Assembly: GCF_000738675.1 (NCBI RefSeq)
Contig: NZ_JPUX01000002.1
Location: 434,001-498,000, forward strand
From: Serratia nematodiphila DZ0503SBS1
Lineage (GTDB): Bacteria; Pseudomonadota; Gammaproteobacteria; Enterobacterales; Enterobacteriaceae
Length of the DNA stretch: 64,000 nucleotides
Direction: 5' to 3'
Positions 44,157 to 55,685 of this stretch are shown here, one piece after another. The notes under the pieces were generated by a model. It did not search any database, was not told the DNA's origin, and saw only the letters and a list, made by a program, of their open reading frames with translations. Position 1 is the stretch's first letter. The number at the start of each line of letters is the position of its first letter. Position numbers and translations under genes: made by a program.

Positions 44157-46099
44157 GCGTTCACGCCGTCGATAGCGCCGCAAACGCGCATGAAGCCGTC
44201 CGGCAGTCGGTGCTGCACACCTTCGCCCGGCTGACCGAGTATGAACCGTCGGCACTGGCCCTGACCAGCCATCTGGAAAACGATTTGGGCGTCGACTCCA
44301 TCGCGCTGGCGGAAATTGCCATGGTGCTGAACCGTCAGTTTCAATTAAATACGCCGCTGGAGATCCAGGAGATCAAAACCATTCAGGATGCGCTCGACGG
44401 TATTTTGCAGCGCGGTTTCACGCTGCCGACGCCGAACGCCGCCGCGCAACCTGCCCCCGAGACGCCTCAGGCCTGGTTGAGCGTTCTCGTGCGCCAGGTG
44501 TTCGCCACCCACAGCGGATATGAAGTGCGTGATCTGCCCCCCGACGCCGCCATCGAAGGCGACCTGGGCATCGACTCCGTCGCGGTGGTGATGGCGCGCA
44601 ACGAGCTGCTCAAAACGCTGGGCCTGGACGATAACGCAGCGCTGGCGGAGTGCCGCACGTTGGCTGAGCTGGAGCACAACCTGACGGCGCGGCTGGTTCA
44701 GGAACAGGGCGAAGCGTGGTTCAGCCGCTTTGGCCAGCACACCGCCGCATCCGCTGCGCCGCAGCCCACCAAGGCGCCCGCGTCGCCGGACGCGCGCGAT
44801 GAGCTCGGCGATCCGCGCACCATGCGGGACTTCGTCGGCATCGAGCACCCGGATTTGTTCCATAAAACGCGTGAGTTCGGCGCTTTTTATCGCGATAAAA
44901 AACAGCGTCAGCTTTACTGGTACGGCATGCCGCTTGAAACGCCGTGCAAAAACCGCGCGGTCATGTTCGACGAGGTCACCGGCAAAAGCCGCGAATTTCT
45001 GATGTTCGGCTCCAACAGCTATCTGGGATTGTCGAACCATCCGGAAGTGATCCACGCCATCCAGGACGCCGCCGGCCTGTACGGCGCCACCAATACCGGG
45101 TGCCGCATCATCGCCGGCAGCAACGTGCTGCATCTGGAATTGGAGCGCAAACTGGCCAAGCTCAAAGGGCGCGAAGACTGCATCGTCTATCCGTCCGGCT
45201 ACTCGGCCAACCTGGGATGCATCTCGGCTCTGACCAGCCGACACGACCTGGTGTTCACCGACGCCATCAACCACATGAGCATCCAGGACGGCTGCAAGTT
45301 GGCGGGCGCGCAGCGGAAAATTTATGATCACTCTTTGACCAGTCTTGAGAAATCGCTGGCCAAATACGCCGATCACCCCGGCGGCAAGCTGATCGTCACC
45401 GATGGCGTTTTCAGCATGCACGGCGATATCGTCGATCTGCCGCGCCTGATGAAGCTGGCCGAACGCTACGGCGCACGCGTATTGGTCGACGACGCGCACG
45501 CGACCGGCGTCTTGGGCAAAACCGGCTCGGGCACGGCGGAACACTTCAATATGAAAGGCCGGGTGGATCTCGAGCTGGGCACCATGAGCAAGGCGCTGTC
45601 GGGATTAGGCGGCTTCGTTTGCGCCGATGGCGAAGTGGTCGAATACCTGCGTTTCTACTCCAACTCCTATGTTTTCGCCGCCACCATCCCCGCCGCAGTC
45701 GCCGCCGGCGTGATCGCCTCCATCGACGTGATGCTGCGTGAACCCGAGCGACTGGCCAAGCTGTGGGACAACATCTACTACTTCCGCACGCTGCTGCTTA
45801 ACGCCGGCTTTGACCTTGAGCATTCCGACTCGGCCATCATTCCGGTGGTGGTGGGTGACGACGCCAAAACGCTGCTGTTCGGCCGCGCCGTCCGGGCGCG
45901 CGGGCTATTCTGCCAGACCGTGGTCTTCCCGGGCGTCAGCGTGGGTGACGCCCGCTTACGCATCAGCGTGACCAGTGAACACACGCGTGAAGATCTGGAT
46001 GAAGCCTACGCCATTTTGGTGGCGGCGGCGCTGGAGACCGGCGTGCCGGTCAACGGCGATGTCCGACGGGAAGAGCGCGCACGCGCCGCCGAGGTCTGA
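44153..46099 (+). CDS. pigH: PigH, ACP-ACP-alpha-oxoamine synthase
   Basis: A 648-residue fusion. Two tandem acyl carrier domains carry attachment serines S49 (DLGVDSIAL) and S142 (DLGIDSVAV). From about residue 245 on it is a PLP-dependent alpha-oxoamine synthase: [20 protein letters not shown], with Schiff-base K480 in [13 protein letters not shown]. The ACPs carry malonyl and then the pyrrolyl-beta-ketoacyl chain made with PigJ; the PLP domain condenses this with serine to give the hydroxybipyrrole methanol HBM. Confidence 0.97.
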   Translation: MSVHAVDSAANAHEAVRQSVLHTFARLTEYEPSALALTSHLENDLGVDSIALAEIAMVLNRQFQLNTPLEIQEIKTIQDALDGILQRGFTLPTPNAAAQPAPETPQAWLSVLVRQVFATHSGYEVRDLPPDAAIEGDLGIDSVAVVMARNELLKTLGLDDNAALAECRTLAELEHNLTARLVQEQGEAWFSRFGQHTAASAAPQPTKAPASPDARDELGDPRTMRDFVGIEHPDLFHKTREFGAFYRDKKQRQLYWYGMPLETPCKNRAVMFDEVTGKSREFLMFGSNSYLGLSNHPEVIHAIQDAAGLYGATNTGCRIIAGSNVLHLELERKLAKLKGREDCIVYPSGYSANLGCISALTSRHDLVFTDAINHMSIQDGCKLAGAQRKIYDHSLTSLEKSLAKYADHPGGKLIVTDGVFSMHGDIVDLPRLMKLAERYGARVLVDDAHATGVLGKTGSGTAEHFNMKGRVDLELGTMSKALSGLGGFVCADGEVVEYLRFYSNSYVFAATIPAAVAAGVIASIDVMLREPERLAKLWDNIYYFRTLLLNAGFDLEHSDSAIIPVVVGDDAKTLLFGRAVRARGLFCQTVVFPGVSVGDARLRISVTSEHTREDLDEAYAILVAAALETGVPVNGDVRREERARAAEV

Positions 46100-46103
46100 C
46101 ATC

Positions 46104-47579
46104 ATGGCAACCTTCATTTCACCGATACTGGAGGCCCTGTTCCGGCACGCCCGCCAAGCGCCGGAAAGCACCGCTCTGCTGTGCGGCGATCGGCGCTGGA
46201 GCTATCGTCGCCTGGCCGATCGCGCCTGCATGATGGCGGCGGCGCTGCGACATGCCGGGTTGAAGCAGCAGGCCGTGCTGCTCAACCTGCAGAAAGGGCC
46301 CGACGCCGTCGCCGCCATGTACGCATGTTGGCTGAGCGGCAACCACTATGTCCCTATCGATTTCAGCCAACCGACGGCGCGCATCGAACGCATTATCGCC
46401 GCCGCCTCACCCGCGCTGATCGTCGATGAGGGCTGGTTGAGCGCGCTCGATGGCCGCACCGATCTCGATGGCGCCTGGCCGGAAGCGATCATCGCGCTCG
46501 GCTCCCCCCTCGCCGCCATTCTCTATACTTCAGGCTCCACAGGCACCCCGAAAGGGGTGCAAATCACCCATGACATGCTGACGTTTTTCATCGGCTGGGC
46601 CGTCAGCGATACACAACTGACGGCGCGCGACGTGCTGGCCAATCATGCCAGTTTCGCCTTTGATCTGAGCACCTTCGATCTGTTCGCCGGCGTTTGCGCC
46701 GGCGCCGCGACCTGGCTCGTGCGCGAAGATGAACAGAAAGATTGCCAGGCTCTCGTTCGCGGATTGCAAACGCACGGCGTCACTCTGTGGTACAGCGTGC
46801 CTTCGATTTTAGCCATGCTGGAAAAGAGCGCGTTGCTGGCGCCGTCGACGGTGAAAACGCTGCGCCAGGTCACGTTCGCCGGTGAGCCTTATCCGGCCGC
46901 CGCGCTGAGGCGTCTGGTTGCGCATCTGCCGGCCCGGTGCCGCGTCAGCAACTGGTATGGCCCGACGGAAACCAATGTCTGCACCGCCTACGCGCTGGAT
47001 CGAACGCAGTTGGCGACGCTGGAGCAGATCCCCATCGGCCATCCGTTGCCCGGCTTGACGGCGCAGTTGGTCGATGAACAGGGGCGCCTGCAGCCGATTG
47101 ACGGTACGCCGGGCCGACGCGGAGAATTGCTGATCGGCGGGCCGTGCGTTACCCCCGGCTACAGCAACGTCGCCTCATCGCGGCAAGCGCAATGGCATCC
47201 GCGCCAATGCCACGCGACCGGCGACTGGGTGGAGACGACGGCGAATGGGCTGGTCTACCGCGGCCGGCTGGACGACATGGTGAAAATCAACGGCTACCGG
47301 GTGGAATTGGGTGAGATTGAATCGATCCTTCATCACCATCCCTCGGTCAGCCAGGCCGCACTGTATGTCGAGCTCGGCGAGCTGAAGCAAAAACTGATCG
47401 CCGTGATCACCCTCCATCCCGGCGCGCTCCGCCCCAACCTGCTGGAGCTCAAGCAGTTCCTGCAGCCCAGGCTGCCCGCCTATATGCTCCCCAGCCAACT
47501 GGTGGTCGCCGACAGCCTGCCCACCAACGCCAACGGCAAGGTGGACAGAGGACGTTTGTCCGAGGTGAACGCGCGATGA
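46104..47579 (+). CDS. pigI: PigI, L-prolyl-AMP ligase
   Basis: A 491-residue stand-alone adenylation enzyme. The ATP loop [15 protein letters not shown] is at about 138-152, [11 protein letters not shown] is core A5, [30 protein letters not shown] covers A7-A8, and the catalytic C-terminal Lys is in [10 protein letters not shown]. It activates L-proline and loads it on PigG. The start at 46104 lies 4 nt after the pigH stop, with GAGG inside the end of pigH; an earlier in-frame ATG inside pigH is rejected. Confidence 0.97.
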   Translation: MATFISPILEALFRHARQAPESTALLCGDRRWSYRRLADRACMMAAALRHAGLKQQAVLLNLQKGPDAVAAMYACWLSGNHYVPIDFSQPTARIERIIAAASPALIVDEGWLSALDGRTDLDGAWPEAIIALGSPLAAILYTSGSTGTPKGVQITHDMLTFFIGWAVSDTQLTARDVLANHASFAFDLSTFDLFAGVCAGAATWLVREDEQKDCQALVRGLQTHGVTLWYSVPSILAMLEKSALLAPSTVKTLRQVTFAGEPYPAAALRRLVAHLPARCRVSNWYGPTETNVCTAYALDRTQLATLEQIPIGHPLPGLTAQLVDEQGRLQPIDGTPGRRGELLIGGPCVTPGYSNVASSRQAQWHPRQCHATGDWVETTANGLVYRGRLDDMVKINGYRVELGEIESILHHHPSVSQAALYVELGELKQKLIAVITLHPGALRPNLLELKQFLQPRLPAYMLPSQLVVADSLPTNANGKVDRGRLSEVNAR

Positions 47580-49864
47580 ACCAGGAAATTCATGCCGCGC
47601 CGCTGGCGCTGGTCGGCATCGGCTGCGCACTGCCCGGCATCGATCGTATCGATCTGTCCAACGGCGCCGCCTGGTCGGCGCTGTTCGACGCCCCGCCGCC
47701 GATGCCGTGGAGCGATGCGGCCGCGCCGATCCGCGGTCGCCAGATCGACGACGCCGCGTTTGATTTCAAAAAATTCGCCATCCCGCCGCTGTTTCGACTG
47801 GCGGTCAGCCGCGAGACCCGCCTGGCGCTGCAGGCCGCCTCCGCCGCCATGCAGCATCTGACGTTATCCGACGCGTTGCGCGACCGCTGCGATCAATTTT
47901 GCGCCACCCATTTGGGCAGTGATGCGGCCTATCGCAACGCCACCAAAATCGGCGCGCTGCGCAGGCTGGCCGAACGGCTTGACGCTCAGGGGCTCTCACC
48001 GGCAGCGGTCATGCGCCGGATTGACGATTACAAACAGCCGCTGGCCCAGGCGTTCGGCAGTTCATCCCACGATCGCGTAGGGGAAATGGCCTCCAGCATT
48101 CCCGCGCGCATCGCCCATTTCGCCCGCACGCGCGGTAAATGCCAAACCCTCGACGGCGCCGATCTGGGCGGCCTGCGCTTGCTGCAGTTGGCGCAAGACT
48201 GTTTTCGCCATGCCGACAGCCGCATGGCGGTGCTGACCGCCGTACAATGCTTCCACCATCAACCCCAGGCGGACATGCTGTTGGCGCAGGGCGTTTCCTC
48301 TTCGGCCTGTTGGCTGGAGGGGGCGATCAGCCTGGTCGTTTGCCCGCTGGACGTCGCTCAGGAACAGGGATGGCCAGCGATCGCACAATTGTCGACCCTG
48401 ATCGCCGAACGACAGGATGCCGCGCCGAGCGCCGGCTATTTTGCCGGCGCCAATCAGGTTTTCTGCCATCTCCTCGACATGCTGTTGCAACGGCAACAGA
48501 CGTGCGCCGGCCACTCGTTCACCGGCTATCGCTGGCGGATTGACGCGGCGTCTCCCCCCTCATTAAAACCGACGGCTTCGCCACGCATCAGCATCATCGA
48601 CTATCAGCCCATCACCGCGCAGGGGCTGGATAAAGCGCGTTTCTGGCAGGCCTTGCGCAACGGTGAGGACGCCCTGCGCGATCACAGCCCCGAGCAGTTG
48701 CACCCCGGCGCCTTCGTGCGCCCCACGCCGCAAAAGCTCAGCGCCTACACCGCTCATGCCATGTGCTTCCCAACGCACGATCCGGTGCGGCTTGAGCTGA
48801 CGCGGCCTATGATGCCGGCCAAAAAGCAGCGCCTCGACGTCACACAACTGCACGCCCTCAACGGCTGCGCGGCGTGGCCCGACAGCCTGCGACGCTTTGA
48901 ACGCATCGCCATTATCGTCGCCAGCAACCTGTCTTTGAGCGCCGATCGACAACAGGCCATGAGCGCGCTGTGGCCGGCATTGCCTTCCGCCGGCGTCCCC
49001 CTTTCGCCACCGCCCCAACCCGCGATCAACCGCTGGAGCTGGCATGGCGCCTGCGGCCTCGGCACCGCGCAGCTGTTGGCGCAACAGCTCGGCGTCGAGG
49101 CGGACTGCTACGCGGTCGAGGCAGCCTGCGCCAGTTCGCTGGCCGCCTTGCACAATGCGGTCAGGGCGTTACAGGCCGGCCGCTACGATGCGGTGCTCGT
49201 CGGCGGCATAGAAACGGCGACGCTCGAACGCGATATGGTGCTGTGCAGCGCGCAAATGATGCTTTCCGCTTCGCGTATGCGACCTTTCGCCCGACAAGCC
49301 GACGGTTTTACTCCCGGCGACGGTGGCGGCTTCTTCATTCTGACCGGCCAGGCGACATCGCGGGCCATCGCCACCATCGAAGCGATATCGGGATCTTGCG
49401 ACAGCTATTCCATGACCGCGCCCGATCCCGAGGGCCAGGCGTTGGCAATCGAAAAAACCCAGAGCCTGAGCGCCGTCGAAGCGCGCCAGATACAGTATCT
49501 CGAAGCGCACGGCACCGGCACCGAACTGGGCGATCGGGCAGAAGTCGCGTCATTGCATCAGGGGTATCGCCGCGCCGCGCGCGCCCCTTTGTACATCGGT
49601 TCAGTGAAGTACAACTTCGGCCACTGTTTCGCCGGCGCCGGCGCGCTCAGCCTGTGCAAAGTGCTGAGCGCTTTCGAACACGGTCAAATCCCGCCCACGC
49701 CGGTGGCGACATTGAATGCCGAACTGCCGCTGGCGGCGATCCCGGCCGAAATCCCGCAAATCGCGCTCGACTGGCCACAGGGTGAAGACGGGCGTCGGGC
49801 GGCGATCAACGGCTTTGGCACCGGTGGCATCAATTACCATTTGCTTATCCATCAACCCATTTAA
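47576..49864 (+). CDS. pigJ: PigJ, ketosynthase-like condensing enzyme
   Basis: A 762-residue protein. The C-terminal half (about 350-762) is a beta-ketoacyl synthase with C518 in [16 protein letters not shown], a His in [12 protein letters not shown] and a second His in [18 protein letters not shown]. The N-terminal half has a weaker, degenerate ketosynthase or chain-length-factor-like look, without an obvious Cys-His-His triad. It accepts pyrrole-2-carboxyl from PigG on its Cys and condenses it with malonyl on the PigH carriers. ATGA overlap with pigI. Confidence 0.95.
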   Translation: MNQEIHAAPLALVGIGCALPGIDRIDLSNGAAWSALFDAPPPMPWSDAAAPIRGRQIDDAAFDFKKFAIPPLFRLAVSRETRLALQAASAAMQHLTLSDALRDRCDQFCATHLGSDAAYRNATKIGALRRLAERLDAQGLSPAAVMRRIDDYKQPLAQAFGSSSHDRVGEMASSIPARIAHFARTRGKCQTLDGADLGGLRLLQLAQDCFRHADSRMAVLTAVQCFHHQPQADMLLAQGVSSSACWLEGAISLVVCPLDVAQEQGWPAIAQLSTLIAERQDAAPSAGYFAGANQVFCHLLDMLLQRQQTCAGHSFTGYRWRIDAASPPSLKPTASPRISIIDYQPITAQGLDKARFWQALRNGEDALRDHSPEQLHPGAFVRPTPQKLSAYTAHAMCFPTHDPVRLELTRPMMPAKKQRLDVTQLHALNGCAAWPDSLRRFERIAIIVASNLSLSADRQQAMSALWPALPSAGVPLSPPPQPAINRWSWHGACGLGTAQLLAQQLGVEADCYAVEAACASSLAALHNAVRALQAGRYDAVLVGGIETATLERDMVLCSAQMMLSASRMRPFARQADGFTPGDGGGFFILTGQATSRAIATIEAISGSCDSYSMTAPDPEGQALAIEKTQSLSAVEARQIQYLEAHGTGTELGDRAEVASLHQGYRRAARAPLYIGSVKYNFGHCFAGAGALSLCKVLSAFEHGQIPPTPVATLNAELPLAAIPAEIPQIALDWPQGEDGRRAAINGFGTGGINYHLLIHQPI

Positions 49865-49877
49865 AAAGGCCGCCCAG

Positions 49878-50192
49878 ATGCACATTATCGTCCATAAGAT
49901 TCGGCTAAAAGACATCGCCCACCGCGCCGCGTTTCGCGACTGGGTGGAGACGACCGATTACCAGGCTTGCCGCCACCTCGATGCGGTACGCGCCTTCGAT
50001 GTCATCGAAGTCAGCCCTTCGGCGGAGGCGCCGTTTCACTTTATCGAAATCATTCAGCTGAACTCGCTGAAAATGTTCGAGCGCGAGATGCAAACCCCGC
50101 TGTTTCAAAGCCTGGTTGAACGCTTTAATCAGTTGGCGGAAGTCGTTGACGAAATCAGCGGAGAACGCATCGCCGATGGTTATCGAGCTTAG
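49878..50192 (+). CDS. pigK: PigK, small accessory protein (RedY-like)
   Basis: A 104-residue protein without known catalytic motif. It resembles RedY of the undecylprodigiosin cluster and has a ferredoxin-like alpha/beta dimer look (HIIVHKIRLKD, FHFIEIIQLNSLKMFEREMQTPLFQSLVERFNQLA). Its role is not settled; an assisting role in bipyrrole formation has been proposed. It follows pigJ by 13 nt and overlaps pigL by 17 nt. Confidence 0.9.
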   Translation: MHIIVHKIRLKDIAHRAAFRDWVETTDYQACRHLDAVRAFDVIEVSPSAEAPFHFIEIIQLNSLKMFEREMQTPLFQSLVERFNQLAEVVDEISGERIADGYRA

Positions 50193-50823
50193 CGTGGCGC
50201 CGCGTATCGTCATCGCGCTGGGCGGCCCCCACCGCTGCGCCGCCGTTCGGGGATTGCGGCATCTGTCGGCGGTGAAAAACCACGCGCGGGCACAGGCCAT
50301 CGCGCTGCTGAACCGGACATGGTGCCGGGGGGACGCGACCGGCTTTACGCTGCGCCATGAGGCGAGTGGACAACCGTTCGGCGAACACCTCCTGCTGGGA
50401 CGCCGCCACGTTTCTCTCAGCCATTCGCATGCCTGGTACGCCAGCGCCACCGGCGATATCCCGCTCGGCATCGATCTGCAGCATTATCGCCCCTTCTCCG
50501 GCGCGGCGCTGCGCTGGGCCTTTGGCGAGGCGGAGCAGCGATTGGGACGCATACAGGCCTGCGCCGTCTGGGCCATTCGCGAAGCATTTTTAAAAAGCCA
50601 CGGCCGCGGCCTGCCCTACGAATTGCGGACGCTCGGCATCGACTGGCACACCGGGTTGGTCTCAAGCGCAGACGGCAGTTTGGCGAGCAGACGCTTCTGG
50701 CTGTGGCGCAGCCTGGACTGGGCATGCGCACTCTGCTTTCCGGCGGAGGAAAGCATGTCGTTCAGAGCGAACGTTACCGTATTTTCCCTGCCCGCCCCTT
50801 CCGCTTTCGGAGCCTTATCATGA
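50176..50823 (+). CDS. pigL: PigL, 4'-phosphopantetheinyl transferase
   Basis: A 215-residue Sfp-type transferase that attaches the phosphopantetheine arm of CoA to PigG and PigH carriers. The two motifs are present in altered form: PLGIDLQHYRP at about 96-106 (D100 present; the usual second acidic residue is Q102) and WAIREAFLKSHGRG starting at W132 (R135 in place of the usual Lys; the metal-binding Glu, E136, is present). The start at 50176 lies inside pigK. Stop overlaps pigM. Confidence 0.93.
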   Translation: MVIELSVAPRIVIALGGPHRCAAVRGLRHLSAVKNHARAQAIALLNRTWCRGDATGFTLRHEASGQPFGEHLLLGRRHVSLSHSHAWYASATGDIPLGIDLQHYRPFSGAALRWAFGEAEQRLGRIQACAVWAIREAFLKSHGRGLPYELRTLGIDWHTGLVSSADGSLASRRFWLWRSLDWACALCFPAEESMSFRANVTVFSLPAPSAFGALS

Positions 50824-51887
50824 CCCAAGACCTTTTCGCCGCGGCGCTGCAACAGGCCGTGGACATCGCGCGGCAGGCGCCCTCTTCACACAACTGCCAA
50901 CCCTGGTCTCTCCACTATGACGCCGACGCCCGATGTGGCCGGTTGGCTATCGACCGCCGTCGCGCCTTGCAGAGTCTGCCTTCGCTGGAACGCGAGATGC
51001 TGATGAGCTGCGGGATTTTCTTCGAGTACCTCAGCGCGCTGCTCAACTGTGCAGGCACGCCTCTCGCCTGGCGTTGGGAGCATGGCCCCACGCATTTACT
51101 GAGCTTTGCCCCCGCCGCGCCTGCCGCGCCTGCCGCGCCCGATCGCGCCGCCCATCGCCAATTGGCGCAGCTGATCGGCGAGCGGCATACCGCACGGGCG
51201 GCCTATCAGCCTACGCCAATCAATGAAGCGCAGCGGATGCAGCTGCAAACCTTGTTCGACGGAACGGCGAGTTCGCTCAGTATCGCAGGTGACGAACGCG
51301 CTCGCCGCCGGGTCGCGCAGCTCACCGCTCGTCACGCCGCGCTCGATTTCTCGGATCGCCAAGCCTGGCGCGAAACCTATCAATACATCCGCTTCAACGA
51401 ACGGCAGCCTACCGACGACGGTTTTCACCTGCACCACCTGTTTGGCCCGGTATCCCCAGCATTCAAGCGCTTCTTCCAAGTGGCGTTTCATCCTCGCTTA
51501 AGCCGGCTGGCGGCCGGGCTGCGCTTGCCGGCTTATATGGCGCAAGGGCTGGCGCAACGCGTCGCGGAAGGCCCGCAATACCTGGCGCTGTGTCTGAACG
51601 ACGAAAGTGCCGAGCACCTGTTCGCCACCGGCATGCGGCTTGGACGTCTGTGGCTCACGCTGCAACACTGGGGTTGGGGATTGCATCCGATCAGCGTTCT
51701 GGTGCAACACGCCGAGGCGCGTCGCGAGCTCGCAGCAACCCTGGCGCTCAGCGCTCCCCCGGTGTTTTTTGCCCGCTTCGGCCACCTGCAACAATGGGGC
51801 AGCGCAGCGCCCAGACGCAGCTGGCAAAGCATTTTGACCGCGCCGCCATCCGGCGAATGCGCGCCCCCGGGGAACGATTCCCCCTAA
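50820..51887 (+). CDS. pigM: PigM, nitroreductase-like HBM oxidoreductase
   Basis: A 355-residue protein with a nitroreductase-like flavin fold; the N-terminal QAPSSHNCQPWSLHY is the typical flavin phosphate-binding region of such enzymes. It is assigned to oxidation of the primary alcohol HBM to the aldehyde HBC. A Pro/Ala-rich linker lies near residues 97-107. ATGA overlap with pigL. Confidence 0.94.
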   Translation: MTQDLFAAALQQAVDIARQAPSSHNCQPWSLHYDADARCGRLAIDRRRALQSLPSLEREMLMSCGIFFEYLSALLNCAGTPLAWRWEHGPTHLLSFAPAAPAAPAAPDRAAHRQLAQLIGERHTARAAYQPTPINEAQRMQLQTLFDGTASSLSIAGDERARRRVAQLTARHAALDFSDRQAWRETYQYIRFNERQPTDDGFHLHHLFGPVSPAFKRFFQVAFHPRLSRLAAGLRLPAYMAQGLAQRVAEGPQYLALCLNDESAEHLFATGMRLGRLWLTLQHWGWGLHPISVLVQHAEARRELAATLALSAPPVFFARFGHLQQWGSAAPRRSWQSILTAPPSGECAPPGNDSP

Positions 51888-51905
51888 TCCGCTGAGGAGA
51901 ACACA

Positions 51906-52634
51906 ATGAACGTATGGATTGCTTTGGCCGCTGTTTTGTTGATCCTTGCCCTGCTGGCGTTTATTACCAGCCGCGGCGCTCAAGACACTCGCCCGATGTT
52001 TCTGTGGGGGTTCAACGCCATGGGGCCGGTTACCTTGGTCTATTGCTATTTCGGCGAGGGCGATCTGAGCCACAAAGCCCTGATCCTTGTCATGGTCGGC
52101 CTGTACCTGCTGCGCATGAACATCGTGCTGACACGTTGGTACGGCAATACCGCCGCGGCCAAACTCAAGGACGTGATGCCCACGCAGCAGGTGCCATGGC
52201 TGGCGGTGATGATGGTCATGATCTTCGGCGGCCTGTACTGCCTGCCCTTCTATTGGGCCAGCCAACTGCAGGGGCCGTGGGGCGCGCTGCAATGGCTGGC
52301 CATTGGGGTCTACCTGATAGGCACGCTGTTCCACTTCGGCAGCGATTATCAAAAACGGCGCTTCAAACAGGATCCGAACAATAAAGGCCGGCTGCTGAAC
52401 AGTGGCTTTTGGGGGTTGGCGCGCCATCCGAATTATTTCGGCGACTTTCTTATTTTCGTCAGCTTCGGGCTGCTTGCCGGCAACCTGTTTGGCCTGATCG
52501 CACCGCTGACTAACCTGGTGCAGTATTTCGCCGACGCCATTCCCAAAAGCGAGAAAATGGCCGAGAAGCGCTACGGCGAGGTCTGGCGCAACTATAAACG
52601 TCAGGTTAAGTGTTTCATTCCTTTCGTGCTGTAA
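51906..52634 (+). CDS. pigN: PigN, membrane protein of the methylation step
   Basis: A 242-residue polytopic membrane protein (five to six helices) of the DUF1295/steroid-reductase-like fold. LLNSGFWGLARHPNYFGDFLIFVSFGLLAGN is the conserved C-terminal block shared with isoprenylcysteine methyltransferase-like proteins. Genetic work on the pathway places PigN with PigF in converting HBC to MBC. AGGAG precedes the start. Last gene of the operon here; no pigO-like frame follows. Confidence 0.94.
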   Translation: MNVWIALAAVLLILALLAFITSRGAQDTRPMFLWGFNAMGPVTLVYCYFGEGDLSHKALILVMVGLYLLRMNIVLTRWYGNTAAAKLKDVMPTQQVPWLAVMMVMIFGGLYCLPFYWASQLQGPWGALQWLAIGVYLIGTLFHFGSDYQKRRFKQDPNNKGRLLNSGFWGLARHPNYFGDFLIFVSFGLLAGNLFGLIAPLTNLVQYFADAIPKSEKMAEKRYGEVWRNYKRQVKCFIPFVL

Positions 52635-52640
52635 CCCCAA

Positions 52641-52680
52641 GGCGGCAGCGCGGTCCGGGCAAGCTGACCGCGTTGCCGCC
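52641..52680 (+). terminator. Hairpin at the end of the pig operon
   Basis: GGCGGCAGCGCGGTC and GACCGCGTTGCCGCC pair at 14 of 15 positions with a 10-nt loop, starting 6 nt after the pigN stop. The following sequence GATAAAACACC has no U-run, so it may be a leaky stop that lets some transcripts run into copA. Confidence 0.6.
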
Positions 52681-52741
52681 GATAAAACACCTTGTTATAC
52701 AACACAAAACGACCGTCACGCCCGCGCAAGTAAAAACCGCC

Positions 52742-52772
52742 TTGACCTTACCCTTGCGGGAAGGTTTAAGCT
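52742..52772 (+). promoter_or_regulatory. CueR-dependent copA promoter
   Basis: The -35 box TTGACC (52742-52747) and -10 box TAAGCT (52767-52772) are separated by 19 bp, the long spacing used by MerR-family activators. Between them lies the dyad ACCTTACCCT/GCGGGAAGGT (52745-52765), very close to the E. coli copA CueR box. Cu(I)-CueR should activate here. Confidence 0.9.
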
Positions 52773-52840
52773 CCCTTCTTAGTGAAAACAGGTCAGGCGG
52801 TCAACCTTTAAACACCGCCTTCTAAGCAAGGAGTCCAATC

Positions 52841-55552
52841 ATGTCACACACCACTATGCTGGCATTGCAGGGGCTGTCCTGCATGAACTGCGCGCAGCGG
52901 GTGAAAAAAGCCCTGGAAAGCCGCAGCGATGTCGAACAGGCGGACGTTAACGTGCATTACGCCAAAGTGACCGGCGAGGCGCCGGACAGCGCATTGATCG
53001 ACAGCGTGATCGCCGCCGGTTATCAGGCCGAAGTCGCGCCGCACGCCGATACCGAACTGCAGCTGAGCGGCCTGAGCTGCATGCACTGCGTCGGCACCAC
53101 TCGCAAGGCGCTGGAAGCGGTGCCGGGCGTGTTCGCCGCCGACGTCGAGATCGACAGCGCGAAAGTGTACGGCGATGCCGATCCGCAGGCGCTGATCGCT
53201 GCGGTGGAAGATGCCGGTTATCACGCCAGCGTGGCGGGCGCCGTCGTCCCAAAAACTGAGCCGTTGGCTGACGCAACACCTTCGTTGCCGGACGTTCAGC
53301 CAGCGGCGCAACCTTCCCTTCCGGCAACCGACAGCGCGGACGACAGCGTACAGCTGCTGCTCAGCGGCATGACCTGCGCCAGCTGCGTCAATAAAGTGCA
53401 GCAGGCGCTGCAAAGCGTACCCGGCGTAGAACACGCGCGCGTCAACCTGGCGGAACGCAGCGCGCTGGTGACCGGCGCCGCCGATGCGCAAGCGCTGGTG
53501 GCGGCGGTGGAAAAAGCCGGCTACGGCGCCGAGATGATTCAGGACGAAACCGAACGCCGCGAACGCCAGCAGCAGACCGCACGCGCCAACATGAAGCGCT
53601 TTAGCTGGCAGGCGGCGCTGGGGCTGGCGTTGGGTATCCCGCTGATGGCCTGGGGGCTGTTCGGCGGCAGCATGACGCTGACGCCGGAAACCCAGCGCCC
53701 CTGGCTGCTGGTCGGCGTCATCACCCTGGCGGTGATGGTGTTCGCCGGCGGGCACTTCTACCGCAACGCCTGGCGCGCGCTGATGAACGGCAGCGCCACC
53801 ATGGACACCCTGGTGGCGCTCGGCACCGGCGCCGCCTGGCTTTACTCGATCGCCGTCAACGTTTGGCCCGATTTCTTCCCGATGGAAGCGCGCCACCTCT
53901 ATTACGAGGCCAGCGCGATGATCATCGGTTTGATCAACCTCGGCCATGCGCTGGAGCAGCGCGCCCGTCAGCGTTCTTCACAGGCGCTGGAGCGGCTGCT
54001 GGATCTGACGCCGCCCACCGCGCGCCTGGTGACCGACGACGGCGAGCGCGATATCCCGCTGGCGGAGGTGCAGCTCGGCATGACGCTGCGGCTGACCACC
54101 GGCGATCGCGTGCCGGTCGACGGTGAAATCGTACAGGGCGAAGTCTGGCTCGATGAAGCGATGCTGACCGGCGAAGCGGTGCCGCAGCAGAAAGGCGCCG
54201 GCGACACGGTGCATGCCGGGACGGTGGTCGACGACGGCAGCGTGCTGTTCCGCGCCGCCGCCATCGGCAGCCAAACCACGCTGGCGCGCATCATCAAACT
54301 GGTGCGTCAGGCGCAGAGCAGTAAACCGGCGATTGGCCAACTGGCTGACCGCGTCTCGGCGGTGTTCGTGCCGGCGGTAGTGGCGATCGCCCTGTTCAGC
54401 GCGGCGATATGGTACTTCTTTGGCCCGCAGCCGCAGCTGGTCTATACGCTGGTGATCGCCACCACGGTGCTGATCATCGCCTGCCCGTGCGCATTGGGCC
54501 TGGCGACGCCGATGTCGATCATTTCAGGCGTCGGCCGCGCGGCGGAGTTCGGCGTGCTGGTGCGCGACGCCGACGCCCTGCAGCAGGCCAGCCAGTTGGA
54601 CACCCTGGTGTTCGACAAAACCGGCACCCTGACCGAAGGGAAACCGCAGGTGGTGGAGATCCTGACCTTCAATCAGGTCAGCGAACAGCAGGCGATCGGC
54701 TGGGCCGCCGCGCTGGAACAAGGCTCCAACCACCCGCTGGCGCGCGCCATCATGGAACGCGCCGCTGGGCAAACGCTGCCGCAGGTCGCGCAGTTCCGCA
54801 CCCTGCGCGGCGCCGGCGTCAGCGGGGAGATCGACGGCGTGCAGGTGCTGCTGGGCAACGCCGCGCTGCTGGAACAGCATCAGGTCGCGACCGCCGAACT
54901 GGAAGCGCCGATGCGCGCCCAGGCCGAACGCGGCGTGACGCCGGTGCTGCTGGCCGTGGACGGTAAACCGGCCGCGCTGTTCGCCATTCGCGATCCGCTG
55001 CGCGAGGACAGCGTCGCGGCGCTGCAGCGCCTGCACCAACAGGGGTATCAGCTGGTGATGCTGACCGGCGACAACCCGGTAACCGCCAACGCCATCGCCA
55101 AAGAGGCCGGTATCGATCGGGTGATTGCCGGCGTGCTGCCGGACGGCAAAGCGGCGGCGATCAAACAGTTGCAGGCGCAGGGCCAGCGCGTGGCGATGGT
55201 CGGCGACGGCATCAACGACGCCCCGGCGCTGGCGCAGGCCGACGTGGGCATCGCGATGGGCGGCGGCAGCGACATCGCCATCGAGACCGCCGCCATCACC
55301 CTGATGCGCCACAGCCTGCACGGCGTGGCGGATGCGGTAGCGCTGTCGAAGGCGACGCTGCGCAACATGAAGCAGAACCTGTTCGGCGCCTTTATCTACA
55401 ATACGCTGGGCATTCCGATCGCCGCCGGCGTGCTCTACCCGCTGACCGGCACGCTGCTCAGCCCGGTGGTGGCGGGCGCGGCGATGGCGCTGTCGTCCAT
55501 TACCGTGGTCAGCAACGCCAACCGGTTGCTGCGTTTTAAACCGCAGAAGTGA
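52841..55552 (+). CDS. copA: CopA, Cu(I)-exporting P1B-type ATPase
   Basis: A 903-residue copper pump of the inner membrane. It has three N-terminal metal-binding domains with CxxC at C14/C17 (CMNC), C80/C83 (CMHC) and C179/C182 (CASC); E. coli CopA has two and is 834 residues. Then come the membrane helices, the transport motif CPC at 548-550, the phosphorylated D592 in DKTGT, and [10 protein letters not shown]. It exports Cu(I) from the cytoplasm to the periplasm. Transcription is from the CueR promoter about 70 nt upstream; AAGGAG is the ribosome site. Confidence 0.97.
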   Translation: MSHTTMLALQGLSCMNCAQRVKKALESRSDVEQADVNVHYAKVTGEAPDSALIDSVIAAGYQAEVAPHADTELQLSGLSCMHCVGTTRKALEAVPGVFAADVEIDSAKVYGDADPQALIAAVEDAGYHASVAGAVVPKTEPLADATPSLPDVQPAAQPSLPATDSADDSVQLLLSGMTCASCVNKVQQALQSVPGVEHARVNLAERSALVTGAADAQALVAAVEKAGYGAEMIQDETERRERQQQTARANMKRFSWQAALGLALGIPLMAWGLFGGSMTLTPETQRPWLLVGVITLAVMVFAGGHFYRNAWRALMNGSATMDTLVALGTGAAWLYSIAVNVWPDFFPMEARHLYYEASAMIIGLINLGHALEQRARQRSSQALERLLDLTPPTARLVTDDGERDIPLAEVQLGMTLRLTTGDRVPVDGEIVQGEVWLDEAMLTGEAVPQQKGAGDTVHAGTVVDDGSVLFRAAAIGSQTTLARIIKLVRQAQSSKPAIGQLADRVSAVFVPAVVAIALFSAAIWYFFGPQPQLVYTLVIATTVLIIACPCALGLATPMSIISGVGRAAEFGVLVRDADALQQASQLDTLVFDKTGTLTEGKPQVVEILTFNQVSEQQAIGWAAALEQGSNHPLARAIMERAAGQTLPQVAQFRTLRGAGVSGEIDGVQVLLGNAALLEQHQVATAELEAPMRAQAERGVTPVLLAVDGKPAALFAIRDPLREDSVAALQRLHQQGYQLVMLTGDNPVTANAIAKEAGIDRVIAGVLPDGKAAAIKQLQAQGQRVAMVGDGINDAPALAQADVGIAMGGGSDIAIETAAITLMRHSLHGVADAVALSKATLRNMKQNLFGAFIYNTLGIPIAAGVLYPLTGTLLSPVVAGAAMALSSITVVSNANRLLRFKPQK

Positions 55553-55557
55553 TCGCC

Positions 55558-55585
55558 GGGGCGCCGTCATGGCGCCCCGCTGTTT
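55558..55585 (+). terminator. Rho-independent terminator of copA
   Basis: GGGGCGCC-GTCAT-GGCGCCCC stem followed by GCTGTTTT, 6 nt after the copA stop. Confidence 0.75.
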
Positions 55586-55685
55586 TCCGGGCTTTCCTGC
55601 GCGGCGGATAGCGTTTAGCATGAATAACGATTTCCCCTCGCCTTTCATGCTGAAACGCGCACCCGTTATTCAGGAGCCACGCCGT

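Noticed and set aside
52635..52840. Possible pigO remnant after pigN
   Set aside because: The 206-nt spacer holds only the hairpin and the copA promoter; no frame resembling a pigO product was found.
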